A DNA stretch of 64,000 nt, from the NCBI RefSeq assembly GCF_003589595.1, contig NW_020656077.1, positions 6,707,997 to 6,771,996 on the forward strand, given 5' to 3'. Position 1 is the first letter of the stretch; every line of letters starts with the position of its first letter. The notes under the pieces were generated by a model. That model did not search any database and was not told where the DNA came from. It worked only from the letters and a program-made list of their open reading frames with translations. Position numbers and translations under genes: made by a program. Shown one piece after another: positions 52,113 to 62,759 of the stretch. The stretch is from Hyposmocoma kahamanoa. Lineage: Eukaryota; Arthropoda; Insecta; Lepidoptera; Cosmopterigidae.

Positions 52113-52180
52113 AATTGGTCGCACAGGCAATCGAACCCGGGACCTTCCACACACCATCCGTGGGGCAAGCCATTATAATA
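52113..52180 (-). repeat. tRNA-like SINE head fragment
   Basis: Minus strand contains GGTCCCGGGTTCGATTGCC, a B-box-bearing segment, next to a TTATTATTATTA run. No full SINE body. Confidence 0.5.
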
Positions 52181-52263
52181 TACTTAAGACGAAATGTTTT
52201 CGTGGTTACGTAGGCTTTGAAGCGTGTTAGACGCGGAGAAATTTATTGTAGGATATTAAAACA

Positions 52264-52352
52264 TTTGCCTTTTAGAAATAAATTACACTTTGTTATATTT
52301 TAGAATTTATTATAATATTTTAGAAAATTATATTTTATTTCTAAAAGGCAAA
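52264..52352. repeat. Hairpin with perfect 19-base arms
   Basis: TTTGCCTTTTAGAAATAAA (52264-52282) and its exact complement (52334-52352), with an AT-rich 51-base spacer. Possibly the ends of a very short MITE. Confidence 0.75.
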
Positions 52353-53546
52353 GTGATTTCGGAAAATTCTCATTAGAAATCTGCGCGCCAAAGTGTGTTT
52401 TTCACGATAGAGTGGAAAAGGTTTTTGAAATTCGAACTGACAATGAATTGTGGTACACTTTTTCCTTTCGATGAAAAAAAACGTAACGACACTTTCAACT
52501 ACGCGTATTGTCGTACGTTATTTATGTAAATAAATCCGTTGGTATATTTTATTGTTATTATTGTTGACATTAAATTGACAACGATAACTAATTTTGTTTA
52601 TTAAAACTGATTTGTTATAGTTCAACTGTTTTTGTTTCATCTACCATTTTCTTCGCTGTAGAGAAGTGAAAAATTGTGTGTTACGGTCGGCAGCAAAGTT
52701 GTTTTGCGTCTCGTACCTTGAAACCCTCGCTACGCTCAGTATTCTATTTTTAATCTTAGAATCACTCGTTTGCTCAAGTTTCAATACAAACACTCGCAAA
52801 CAACAACATTGCAGGCTTGCATAATACTGAAAAATATGGTCCTAGACCTCTGACATATTTATTACGGAACATGTGAGAGAAAATTTTATTAAAATATCTC
52901 TAGTCACTATGAAATGAAATTGATTTTTCCATAGATGAATGTAGCAGTAAAAAATGAAAATTTTGAGGAAATTTGTGATTTTTTTATCGAGAGAGGTTTA
53001 GTCAATCGCGTTTCGAGCGCCATAGTTTACTGCTGGTATCTTCTGTTTTCATTATCAATTAAAAAAAATTGAGTTCGTATTTTTTATGCCGAAAAATCGT
53101 TTTTCCATGGGCTCTAAATATGTCAATTTTAGGCTCCACTGCACCGTAATATAAAATAGTACTATCTAATATTTATGAACGTAGGTATTTACATTTTTGA
53201 TGTAGTTACATTGGTAATGTTTTTTGTAGAAGGCAATTAATTTATCTAATTTAGATAGAGCTGAATGATTAATGACAAACAATCCCTTGAAATGTAAATA
53301 TAATAATGGAACTTTAACTACAGTTTAAGTAGGATCTGCAAACACAAGAGCTGCTGCGATGGCGGAGGGGCTGTCTGAGATGTTGATTTATGTTTACTAT
53401 CAATAAAATTAGTAACGTCATGGAAAGTTTGTGTTTAGTACCTAATTGAAGAAAAACTCATTAACACGTTTGTTGCCAGCAATTAGAATTAAAAAAAAAA
53501 TGTTTAGAAAGTGACATTGGCTTATATGATTGTATTTGGTCTTTGG
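52353..53546. other. Unassigned stretch
   Basis: ACCTTGAAACCCTCGCTACG near 52718 has the look of a dispersed repeat, but no second copy occurs in the window. Confidence 0.35.
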
Positions 53547-53713
53547 ATATTAAGTAACGGGACGAAAAAGTCATGCGCATGATGGTAAGCGACACGCCTG
53601 TCCATAACAGTAGCAGTGCCACTCAGAAATTTCAAAGATCTGAGAGGTACTCCCATTGCGCCGGTCACCCTCAGACATAAGTTGAAAATTCCCATGTGCC
53701 TGCAATTTTACGA
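53547..53713 (-). repeat. Family A dispersed repeat
   Basis: GCGACACGCCTGTCCATAAC, GTCACCCTCAGACATAAGTT and CCCATGTGCCTGCAATTTTA; 5' part absent. Confidence 0.8.
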
Positions 53714-53805
53714 GTATAATGTGTTGAACTGTTGTTTGCTATATTTGAAATATAACAAAGCGCGGTCTAAATAGAATAATTTGCCGGTCACAATTTCAAT
53801 TGTGT

Positions 53806-54045
53806 TAGATACAGATATATGTAGAGACAACATGAGTCAAGATTTCACCCAAATCTAATTTAAATATAATCTATAGCATTTAAGATTATTTGAAAAGAGA
53901 GAATCCCTAGAGATTATCGCTCGTTCTTGTCAGTGAGATCAACGTAGTGAACGAGTAAGAGCTTAAAGAATGACGTTTTCAAGTGTAAACATTTTACCTT
54001 CGGAATAAATTATTATTATTACTTGACTTTGATTGATTTTAGATT
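53806..54045 (+). repeat. Family C repeat
   Basis: ACAACATGAGTCAAGATTTC, AATCCCTAGAGATTATCGCT, AACGTAGTGAACGAGTAAGA and TGACGTTTTCAAGTGTAAAC, closing with CTTGACTTTGATTG. Confidence 0.75.
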
Positions 54046-54735
54046 AAAATTTCACATTATGCATTTTCTTGCTTACTTTATGGCTATTAAATTGAATTTC
54101 GAAATGAAGTTAGTTTGTTTGATTCGAAAGACGAACTCTTTTTTTCTTCTAAGTCTAGAAAAGTAGATATGACATAAAAAATCCTAAAAACCTAGTGACA
54201 AGAGAAGTTTATTGGGCCCGCGACGTTCATTGTTAAATACGTAACGTTTTCCACCTACGGCGTGAATTTTATTTTCAAAATTAGGTGTGTCGTGTTGTGC
54301 ACTTTGACTCCCCACGGCCCCAATAGGCATATAAGGTGCCGGTCAATTTGACCCACCACGGCGATGAACATGTTAAAACTAATATTATTAGAAATACGTC
54401 CTTTTAGCTTGAAATTGTCAACGATAACCTCGTTTACATTTTGGGAATTAAAATTGTACAACTTAAGTTTTTGTTTGGTTAACTTTTACAACTTTTGTTT
54501 TAACAAAAGGTTTAGGTGAAATATTCTTGTTTAGTTATTGTTCTAAAAAAAATACAAGTTACGAAATTTAACCAACTGCTGGTAAAGAAGTTCTAGTGGT
54601 TTATTAGCGCTTTGAGAAAAAACTTTCTAAAGGGCTTTAATAAATAAATAAGAACCCTTATATTCTATTTCTTAAACGTCGCTTTTTTGATAGGGACTAA
54701 ATAAGCGCATTTTATTGAAATTTGCCATTTGATAA
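54046..54735. other. Unassigned stretch
   Basis: 54180-54380 and 55850-56020 share CCTAAAAACC, GTGTCGTGTTGTGCAC/GTGTGTCGTACCGGTCAC and GATGCCGGTCATTTTGACCC-like blocks, so an unnamed repeat is present twice. Confidence 0.4.
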
Positions 54736-54739
54736 GGAA

Positions 54740-54895
54740 AACATCGTGAGTAAACCTGCACGTCGAAGAAGGTTCACTACCCTTGGATAACGTGTGAAGT
54801 CTTCAACTTGTATTGGGTCAGCGTGGCGGACTTTGGACTAAACCCTCGCATGTGAGGTGACCCGTGCCCAACAATGAGATATTGTATAAATTGGT
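54740..54895 (+). repeat. Family M LINE tail
   Basis: GTATTGGGTCAGCGTGGCGG, ACTAAACCCTCGCATGTGAG and CCCAACAATGAG, the RTE-type 3' UTR seen also at 30110. Confidence 0.65.
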
Positions 54896-56510
54896 TGTTT
54901 TTGTTATTTCTGTCACAAAACAGAAACAGCGGGAACAGTAACAGTTTAACGTAGATTAAGTCGAAGGTTAATGAATAAAAAATCTTTCACAACTACAATT
55001 TACGAAATTTACAAGAGCGCAAAATCCATCTCAAAAATGGTAGTCAAATAATTAGACTTGACCTTAAATAAAAAAGTAAAACTACTGATTAGACTTTTGA
55101 AAAACACTGCACTATTTTGAGGTTTTACTCGCGTTCCGTTAAATAGCGTTCCGGCCGGTGTGCGTAGTTTAACACGTTCGTCCCCTCGGCTAGAATTTTT
55201 AAAAATATTATAATACAAAAAATGTTAAAATAGTGACATTGGCTTATATAACTGTTTTTAGACTCATTTGTATATTTATATAAGTTGTTTCGCGATATTT
55301 AATTATTCGGCTCTATCTTGGTATTATTTTTAGTGTCGGCCATTTGAACCCGTTACAAAAAATAAAATAAAATAAAAATCTTTTATATTCAGACACCATA
55401 GGTCCATAGTTTGTTAGTAAGCAACCTTATACTATATTAGTAATAAATGACTGTACGGTGAATTTATTTATACGTTAAAATTTTTAAAATCGAAATGTCA
55501 AAATATTCAAAATACATAATATAAAATTCACTAAAATAATAATGATAATTTAGTCGAAAGTAAAAATATAAAATACTAAAATTTACAATTAATAAAATAA
55601 CAATTAAAATTCAAATTAGCTAATATAATAATAATTAACATGAACAAAACTAAAATTAAAATGCCGAGCAGAGTACGTACACAAATGTTCGATCGATGTT
55701 TACCCAAAACTGATGTAAATCTTGCATTTGAGATTGACCTTTTTTTGCTTAGTTCGTAAGTTTAAATTAAATTTGAAGTAATTTAAAGTCAGTTTTTTCA
55801 TTCGATTTATTTTTTTTCCTCTTAGTCTGGAATATAGGTCTGCCATCAAAAATCCTAAAAACCAAGTGGCAACAAAATTTCGCCACGACTGCGCCGGTTA
55901 TGTTGTAAATACGTTTACCACCTGTGACATGAATGAGCATCGCAAAGTTGAAGTGTGTCGTACCGGTCACTTGTACATGAGATGCCGGTCATTTTGACCC
56001 ACCGTGGCGATGAATATGTTAAAATAAGCGACAAATACGTATAAAAGCTTTCAGCTTCAGAATAATAAAGTGTTTATTCTCGATGCAATTACCTCATTAC
56101 CTCACGCTGATAACTGAAAATAAATAGATCAAATTGGGGTTTATATATATCCTCCATAAATATTCTCTTTTATGGCTCTGTACTGTACCACTCATGTGTC
56201 CGTAGCACCACTTCTAGTGAACCCGCCTGTCACGACTCAGAAAAATGGTTTCTCCCTTGTCAAGTGTTTATCACAACCCAGCAGGTACCATTTTTTTTGC
56301 TTTCCCAGCTAAATTGTTGTGGGAAAAATATCTTAAGTCTCACAGGTAGTTTATAAAAGCACCACTATAATGCGGGCGCAAAGTAAATTCTCATATAACG
56401 CAATCTTAAAATTCTTTTAAGTTCTGCCTATAATTCGGGTTTGTTTCCTTGTAATGTGTCAGTAACGGTAAATTAGCGGTAATAAGTCGATATAGACAGA
56501 CCTCGCCCAA
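54896..56510. other. Unassigned AT-rich stretch
   Basis: Apart from the repeat shared with 54180-54380 (see that entry), AAATAAAAT-type simple sequence at 55355-55380. No genes. Confidence 0.4.
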
Positions 56511-56511
56511 T

Positions 56512-56780
56512 TTGCATTATGACCTCTGGACGAGGAAATCTCGAGTTCGATTCCCGAAAGAACTGAAGTACATTTTTTTTGGGTGTATATTACGTTACTC
56601 CGACATTTGTAAATTGATTTCGATGATTTTTTTTTAAAAACGGGTCCCATTCAAATTTGGAGAAAATATTTTATCTCTAACAATGGCAACAATCCGGTTT
56701 ATTACACCCACTTTACCTTAACAGATTTTAATAGAAATTGGCAAATAGACGTGATTCCACAAACTTTTAAGGTGGACCCT
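56512..56780 (+). repeat. tRNA-like piece followed by family D/D' sequence
   Basis: GAGTTCGATTCCCGA (B box) at about 56550, then ATTACGTTACTCCGACATTT, TGATTTCGATGATTTTTTTT and GGGTCCCATTCAAATTTGGA (family D body), then AATTGGCAAATAGACGTGAT (D'). Confidence 0.6.
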
Positions 56781-56786
56781 TTTATA

Positions 56787-57026
56787 TAATAATTATAATG
56801 ATAAATAATAAATAAATAAATAACGCACACACTCAACATAGCCCCGCACTAGGGAAACCCTGAGTCGCGGGTGCCATGGACACACACATAGACAACCACA
56901 AATTACACCCAAACTTACGAGAGAAATAATTGTAGGCCATACAAATATTTCTCCCGGCCCGGAAATCGAACCTGGGACCTCTTCATGGCAGTCCGGCATG
57001 GTAACCGTTCGACCACGGAAGCAGTT
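56787..57026 (-). mobile_element. Family B tRNA-derived SINE
   Basis: Minus-strand copy: head with B box GGTTCGATTTCC and body to GTGCGGGGCTATGTTGAGTG, then AAAT/AAT tail at 56800-56825 on +. Slightly diverged A box (GTCGAACGG). Confidence 0.85.
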
Positions 57027-57099
57027 AAATGATGTTGTGTTACTATAAAAATAGTGTTATTAATATTGACATAATTGATTGACGACTTTATCATCTGCC

Positions 57100-57183
57100 T
57101 TAGCCATGACAATGAGACCTGTAAAGGGCCCGAAGGGTTGGTTTTTTATTTGAAAAAACAAGTATTCGCGATTTAAAAACCAC
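57100..57183 (+). repeat. Family L centre and right arm
   Basis: AGACCTGTAAAGGGCCCGAA, then TTTGAAAAAACAAGTATTCG and CGATTTAAAAACC. The left arm is missing. Confidence 0.65.
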
Positions 57184-57184
57184 A

Positions 57185-57388
57185 TCCATGTGGCCGAACG
57201 GCTACCATGCCTATCTGCCACGCAGAGGTCCGGCGTTCCATTCCCGGGTCGGGAGAAATATTTGTACGGCCTACATTTATTTCTCTCGCGACTTTGGGCG
57301 TAATTTGTGGTTGTCTATATGTGTGTCCATGGCACCTGCTATACAGGATTTCTCTAGTGCGGGGCTATTAATATGTGCGTCAAAATAA
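57185..57388 (+). mobile_element. Family B tRNA-derived SINE
   Basis: TGGCCGAACGG (A box), CGTTCCATTCCC (decayed B box), then CGGGAGAAATATTTGTACGG and TTGTGGTTGTCTATATGTGT. Lies head-to-head with the copy at 56787-57026. Confidence 0.8.
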
Positions 57389-57599
57389 ACCGTAAAAAAG
57401 GAACCTTAATTATTATAGAACTTTCATAAAGCTATATCTTAAAATGTAATAGTGTAGTTGCGATCACTAAATTAAGTACATGTATTATAAGCATCTTGTT
57501 TTTCATACTATCTTTATATTAAAGCTTAGAAACAGATTTGCTGTATTTATTTAATAATAAAACAATTACATTTTAGTTACATAAATTGTATTTATGTAT

Positions 57600-57905
57600 C
57601 TTTGAACGGCTGTCGTGTCCAGCTGTTCTCAAAAGACCGTGACGACAATTGTGGATTACACGACAGAATCGTTTGAAGCTACGATTATATGTCGTCATAT
57701 TTTTATCGTGATGTTTTATTCACCGTCAGACGACTGTTGTTATAGCTCTTCTCATTATCATGACAATCTGTGGTCGTAATGTCAAAAAAGTCGTAAACGA
57801 CGGTTAATCGTGTCAACAACTTCATTTAAATATACAAGGCACGACACTTGAAACTGCGCGACTATGCGTCGTCACGACATACCGGGAACGCACCTTTATA
57901 CGTCA
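57600..57905. repeat. Cluster of GTCGT/ACGAC motifs
   Basis: About ten GTCGTG, GACGAC, CACGAC or GTCGTC words in both orientations within 300 bases, in otherwise AT-rich DNA. Such density suggests subterminal repeats of a DNA transposon. Ends not resolved. Confidence 0.4.
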
Positions 57906-58360
57906 AAAAAGGTAAAATTTAAAGTGCTAGAACGCAAATAAATCAACCACTAAGCAATTATATATGGGAGAGTATTTTATTTTTGGAGTTGTAACTTTTC
58001 ATAATAAATTCTATCCTGTTTTATGGTTACATGAAACTCACTTCAAAGGCAGACAGTATTATTTCCTACGTCCTGTCTAAGTAAGCGTGGGATGTAAGCC
58101 GGAGTTACGAACATAGTAACGGAATATAAATTATTATTTATGATTAAGTAATACGCTATGGATTTAATGATTATATTCCAGTTATATTTAGACAGATTTG
58201 ATATAATTTTGTGCTTTCAAAATAAATACTGAGAGTATTTTTAATATAAATACATACAAGGTTTTATTTCAATGGTTTGTTCTTAATTTAACGTAAGTAC
58301 CTGTATGTATTTAGTTAGTGTACGTATATTGTGGACCGTGTTCTGCATATTTGTGTTAAC
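57906..58360. other. Unassigned stretch
   Basis: No feature recognised. Confidence 0.4.
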
Positions 58361-58589
58361 TAGCGATTGCGAATGATACCGATATTCGACTCGTTACTAA
58401 TTACTAATCCTGTCATTCGAATGACAAATTAGTAACATACTAATTTTCGTGTTCGAATGATCTGAATGATCATTCATTAGTAATCCATATTACTAATCCA
58501 TAGATTCTGTAGAGCATATCTGCTCGTAGTAACCTATCCCTCTCTGACATATGTTAAATACTGTAAATGCGACGGAGACAGGGATAATT

Positions 58590-58770
58590 TATAACGAACT
58601 CCAAAAAAAGGTGGAGGTTTTCTATACGACTGTACTCTTTTTGTACGTTTGTATGTTACATTGTTACTCCGGCATTTCTGATCCCATTTTGATGATGAGC
58701 CCAGTATTGGTTCCATTTAAATTTGAAGAAAATATTCCACATGTATGGGCGTCAAACTAGGGGATAATAG
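58590..58770 (+). repeat. Family D repeat
   Basis: AACGAACTCCAAAAAAAGGT then GGAGGTTTTCTATACGACTG, GTATGTTACATTGTTACTCC and GGTTCCATTTAAATTTGAAG. Confidence 0.7.
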
Positions 58771-59367
58771 TTATTTTTGATACAAGTGCGGAAAGTTAGT
58801 CGTTATTCACGAGTCTCGAGGCGTCTCTCGAGACAAGTGAAGATGACAAATCCGCACGTGTATCAAACAACGTTTTTTAATACATATGCGAAAAACTACA
58901 TTGAAAGTAAAATAAAACAGTATTTAAAAAAAACTCTTTTAATTTCTTTATCTGATAAAAATTTAGAGTACAATGGCAACTGTTGCCAGTAATCAGTCAC
59001 ATTAAAATTGCTATTTTAGTGGCGCGGCGCACAGCGGTCTCGCGTAACACTCACCTCCGGTCATTACTAATACGCAATCAGCCATCTTTATGGAAAATGT
59101 GTTGGTATGATATGGTTGTTTTATAAAACACCTAAGCAATTTAAACAAATAAGATGTTTGTAAGTAAATATTGGAGTCATTTGCCTGTCATGTATAAAAA
59201 AAAAAAATAAAAAAAATAATAAGTTTTAATGACGAATGACTGACGTCACAAAGCACATAAATATATAATAAATATACAACCTCTTTAGTTCTATGCTTAA
59301 GACTTGAAACAACAGTAAATTAAAAAATCATGGAAAGTAAAAAGCACTAGTGCGAAAAATCCGCCGG

Positions 59368-59435
59368 TAACCGATTTCAATAAAACTTGGTAAATAGATG
59401 TAATTCAACAAACTTTTGAGGTCTTTTTTATTAAA
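59368..59435 (+). repeat. Family D' segment
   Basis: AACCGATTTCAATAAAACTT, then AATAGATGTAATTCAACAAA. Probably the distal end of the same D unit, separated by about 600 bases. Confidence 0.6.
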
Positions 59436-59541
59436 AAGTTGTAATGATATGGACATGTTAAATGATCTGGTGGAGTTCCGAGTAGTTCCTACATTATAAT
59501 TATTCAACTTGTGCACATGATCGAATGGCAGGGGCATTAGG

Positions 59542-59569
59542 CAATCATTCGACTCGAGTCGAATGATTG
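59542..59569. repeat. Perfect 28-base palindrome
   Basis: Centred on GACTCGAGTC, arms CAATCATTC/GAATGATTG, no spacer. Confidence 0.85.
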
Positions 59570-59886
59570 TGCTTGGATCCGACTTAGGCGAATGATTTGC
59601 TTATTCGAATGATTAGTATTAGTAACATTGAAAGTCGCGCATCAGTAGTGTTATGCTACACAGTGCCAGCTTAACTATAAAAATAAATCCGAAACAATAG
59701 AATCAATTCCGATAAAGTGATTTACAACAATCGCACCTGTTTTTGTGACTTACGATATAATATTACGTAACACGAGTCGTAATAGTGATCACTAAGTGAT
59801 CATTTGCATTATCGTATTCACGATGAACAGGAAAATATATAAAAATTTGTGAAGTTTTTTTTGTTTACTAACTTTATTAATTTCCT

Positions 59887-60081
59887 ATGACGTCTTTTTC
59901 AAATGTGCACGAGCATATTTCTTATATACTATATACGGATTCGGTCCGTGCGAACTACGCAAAGCTCTCTGTTTTGAATAGAATTGTACGCACTTACGAG
60001 GACGAACTCAGGGACGTTGATATTTTGTTTCTGAACCGCAATCAATTGATTAATTGTTTGAAGAAACCAATTAAAAGGTAA
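59887..60081 (+). other. Unrecognised protein-like ORF (64 codons)
   Basis: Reads NYAKLSVLNRIVRTYEDELR then DVDILFLNRNQLINCLKKP; balanced composition and amphipathic helices make it look like real coding sequence. AAAAG|GTAATA lies just before its stop, so an exon ending at 60078 is possible. No family recognised and no good acceptor was found. It could be a transposon ORF piece or, less likely, a host exon. Confidence 0.25.
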
Positions 60082-60117
60082 TAACAATTAAACGGAGCAC
60101 ACTCATACATGTATATA

Positions 60118-60138
60118 TAACACACGCATGCACACACT

Positions 60139-60170
<32 letters not shown>

Positions 60171-60182
60171 CACACACACACG

Positions 60183-60231
<49 letters not shown>

Positions 60232-60250
60232 AATCGAAACACACACACGG
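60118..60250. repeat. (AC)n microsatellite
   Basis: ACAC units interrupted by GT and TC steps. Confidence 0.95.
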
Positions 60251-60283
60251 GATACTCTCCTTGCAATTAGGTTTGATATGGCA

Positions 60284-60513
60284 TTTTTTTATAATACCAA
60301 TTGACAACGGCATGACCAAGTCTGGTAGTAAGCGACACGCCTGTCCATAGCAGTTGCTAAGGTGACAAGTCTCACGTGCCTGTAATTTCACCAGCACCTT
60401 ACCCTTCAAAACCGAAAGATAGTAATGCTCACATTACCGCTTAACGACAGAAATGGGTAAGGTGGCAGTACTTCACTGGACGAAAACTTCCACAAGGATC
60501 TCTACTGCGTCTA
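60284..60513 (-). repeat. Family A dispersed repeat with internal deletion
   Basis: TTTTTTTATAATACCAATTG, GCGACACGCCTGTCCATAGC, then a jump over about 70 bases to AAGGTGACAAGTCTCACGTG and CAAAACCGAAAGATAGTAAT. Confidence 0.8.
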
Positions 60514-61060
60514 AACTTTATATATCATTAGTGTATATATCTGTAGCGACTTAGTACCACATATGTGGATAATTTTTCTAAGATTGTTTTTGTTAAGTTA
60601 ATGATGTTTTCAAGACAACATAATTAAGGCGTAGTCACCTAGGAGCAAACATGCTATTTACATTTTAGTTGTAAAGGTCATAGTTGTATATTAACCTTAC
60701 ACCCACTCAAGTAATAAATTATCTGAGTAAAATTATGGCCCTGTGCTTAACTTTTTCTCCGCTACGAGTGTGATATAACATTTACATAAAAATAATGATG
60801 TGCCAAAATCTGGCGTTTTTCCAAAAAATCCGAAACTTTTTCTTTATCCCCAATCATTTCCTCGTAAACTTTTATTTATTGTGCTGTCTATTGTTGATCG
60901 TTATGTCATTCTGCGAATCATGTTGTATCGTTGTTTCTTTTGAGTAATTGATGACGATGACATTTCTTGACTCTTGTGATATGTTCGATTTAGGAGTCAC
61001 TATTTTTCTTATTCAAATAGAACGCGGAGAATGAGTTCATCGCGTGAAGATGTTGACCTC
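60514..61060. other. Unassigned stretch
   Basis: No feature recognised. Confidence 0.4.
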
Positions 61061-61061
61061 C

Positions 61062-61500
61062 TTCATCGTCATCCCAGATTTTATCACCCTCTTTACTGGT
61101 TACTGGCCACTTTTAAAATTTTGAATCGTTCTCGAATTCCATTTTCCTTCCACTATTCTATAAAATCGACTAGTCCAATCATAGAAATAAATAGAGAAAA
61201 GTTAGACCTTGTTAATAAAGCTGTCTTGTTGGGAGTGACCTTGGTTATTAAACTTCAATGGTTTCTACATATAGTTTTCCTCGGCCAGCAGCTTAAGCTT
61301 TGCTGCATACACAGTCCGTGAGCTTATCGGTATTGCTACTGCTAGACTAGTTTTCTTTAGTTACTTCCATAGTATAATGTCTTACGGTATTAAGCGGCGT
61401 AATTATATGGGGTAAAACAGCAGATATACAAACCATATTCGTGTTGCAAAAACGTGATTAAGAAAGAAGATATCCATAATATTAACCTTAGAACTAAGTC
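61062..61500 (+). pseudogene. Jockey/CR1-like reverse transcriptase fragment
   Basis: After a non-coding lead shared with 25020-25350, the strand encodes IIEINREKLDLVNKAVLLGV, TLVIKLQWFLHI, then in other frames SKLSFAAYTVRELIGIAT-like and VFFSYFHSIMSYGI-like blocks, ending QTIFVLQKRVIKKE. These are the same blocks, in order, as at 1-306. Several frameshifts. Confidence 0.7.
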
Positions 61501-61664
61501 CGAACTCATGGTACCACGATTAACTAAGGTAAGTAAATGATTAATTTATGGGGAAGTGTACACGTTTTTACAATAAGATTTCGGAATTAAGATTATCATT
61601 TCCTAAGTTTAAAACTTACATTAAAAGTATTTTAATTGAAAAGTCATATTACAAAAATGAAGAG

Positions 61665-61905
61665 TATGTGTCGATAAAGATGTATGGAAAGACAACATGA
61701 GTCTAGATTCCACACAATTATGATTCAAAGTGTATTTTCTACAGCATTTAAGTTTATTCGTAAAGAGCAATCTCTAGTGTTTCTTGTTCGTTCTTCTCAG
61801 GGATGTCAGCGTAGTGAACGAGCAGTAGCTTAGAAAATGACGTTTTCAAGTGTAAATATGTTACCTATGGAATAAATGATTATTTGATTTTGACTTTGAC
61901 ATTCT
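61665..61905 (+). repeat. Family C repeat, best-preserved copy
   Basis: GACAACATGAGTCTAGATTC, GTGTTTCTTGTTCGTTCTTC, CAGCGTAGTGAACGAGCAGT, AATAAATGATTATTTGATTT and closing TTGACTTTGACATT. Confidence 0.8.
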
Positions 61906-61966
61906 TACATTGGTTCGAATTAGTCGAACCTGTTACTTCTAAAAAATCCTGTTCGCCGAATAATCG

Positions 61967-62150
61967 TTCCGTCATCACTCCCATCAAAATTCTCAAAACG
62001 ACAGGGCATGCTCATTGAAAACTCATGTAAAATTCAAACTTCCGTGATTTACTGTTTTTAAATCATTAGACATAGACCTCCTGGGCCTTTTGGTTTTCTA
62101 CTTGCTGATAAATTTATGTGAACCAAGCCTTTTCTATTTATTTGCTAAGG
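61967..62150 (+). repeat. Repeat shared with 25375-25910
   Basis: CGTCATCACTCCCATCAAAA and, further on, TTATGTGAACCAAGCCTTTT match the 25-kb region in the same order. Confidence 0.5.
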
Positions 62151-62755
62151 TTAGACCACAATTGTATTAATCCAAGCACCTCTTGAAGCTGAGAAAGAGG
62201 CGCACCATCGGTTCACTCTGGTGACCTAGTTCAAATTATAGTTTTAATTTGGTTATGAATAGTTTTACTTCTCCTTACAGATTTCCATATTTTCCCTTAC
62301 CAGCAAATAATAATAGGTCAAACTGGCATGAATTGAAAAGATGGTTCGTGCCCGGAATCCGACCCAGTCTCATATTTAGGCAAATATTCTCCAACTAGGC
62401 TTTCAGATCGGTTCACAACGCTTTTTACTCACAATATTTTGTCTCATTAATTCTACAAAATCGGACCTTTGTGTTAAATTGTTCTTGTTGAGAAACCTCA
62501 GACTTTTGTTTAGATCGTCTGATCGTCTCTTCTTGTAAATCCGATCTAATGTTGGCATATCTAGGGCAATATTTAAATAAACATTCATTTTTCCCTTTAT
62601 TTGCTTACGTCTATAGCTAAGCCCTGTGTGTGTATTTGATCATTTTTACATACAAGGGCAAAATCCGCCGATTTGCGGAAATACTTTTCCGTTGGGGATC
62701 ATCCCAAATCCTTTCGTTCAAGTTACGATTTATATTGTAAAATTGTTGCATCTAA
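62151..62755. other. Unassigned stretch
   Basis: A minus-strand frame (62403-62588) reads RRSDDLNKSLRFLNKNNLTQ; composition is plausible for protein but no family comes to mind. Confidence 0.3.
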
Positions 62756-62759
62756 AATT

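Larger units (their letters stand above)
58361..59647. mobile_element. Possible non-autonomous DNA element with ATTCG/ACTAAT ends
   Basis: Both ends are crowded with GAATGAT, ATTCGAAT and TTACTAAT words. Candidate termini are TAGCGATTGCG (left) and, inverted, TACTGATGCGCG (right). GTGTTAAC and GTGTTATG sit outside (six of eight). A perfect 28-base palindrome lies near the right end (59542-59569). The inside holds family D (58590-58770) and D' (59368-59435) sequence. The boundaries are uncertain. Confidence 0.35.
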
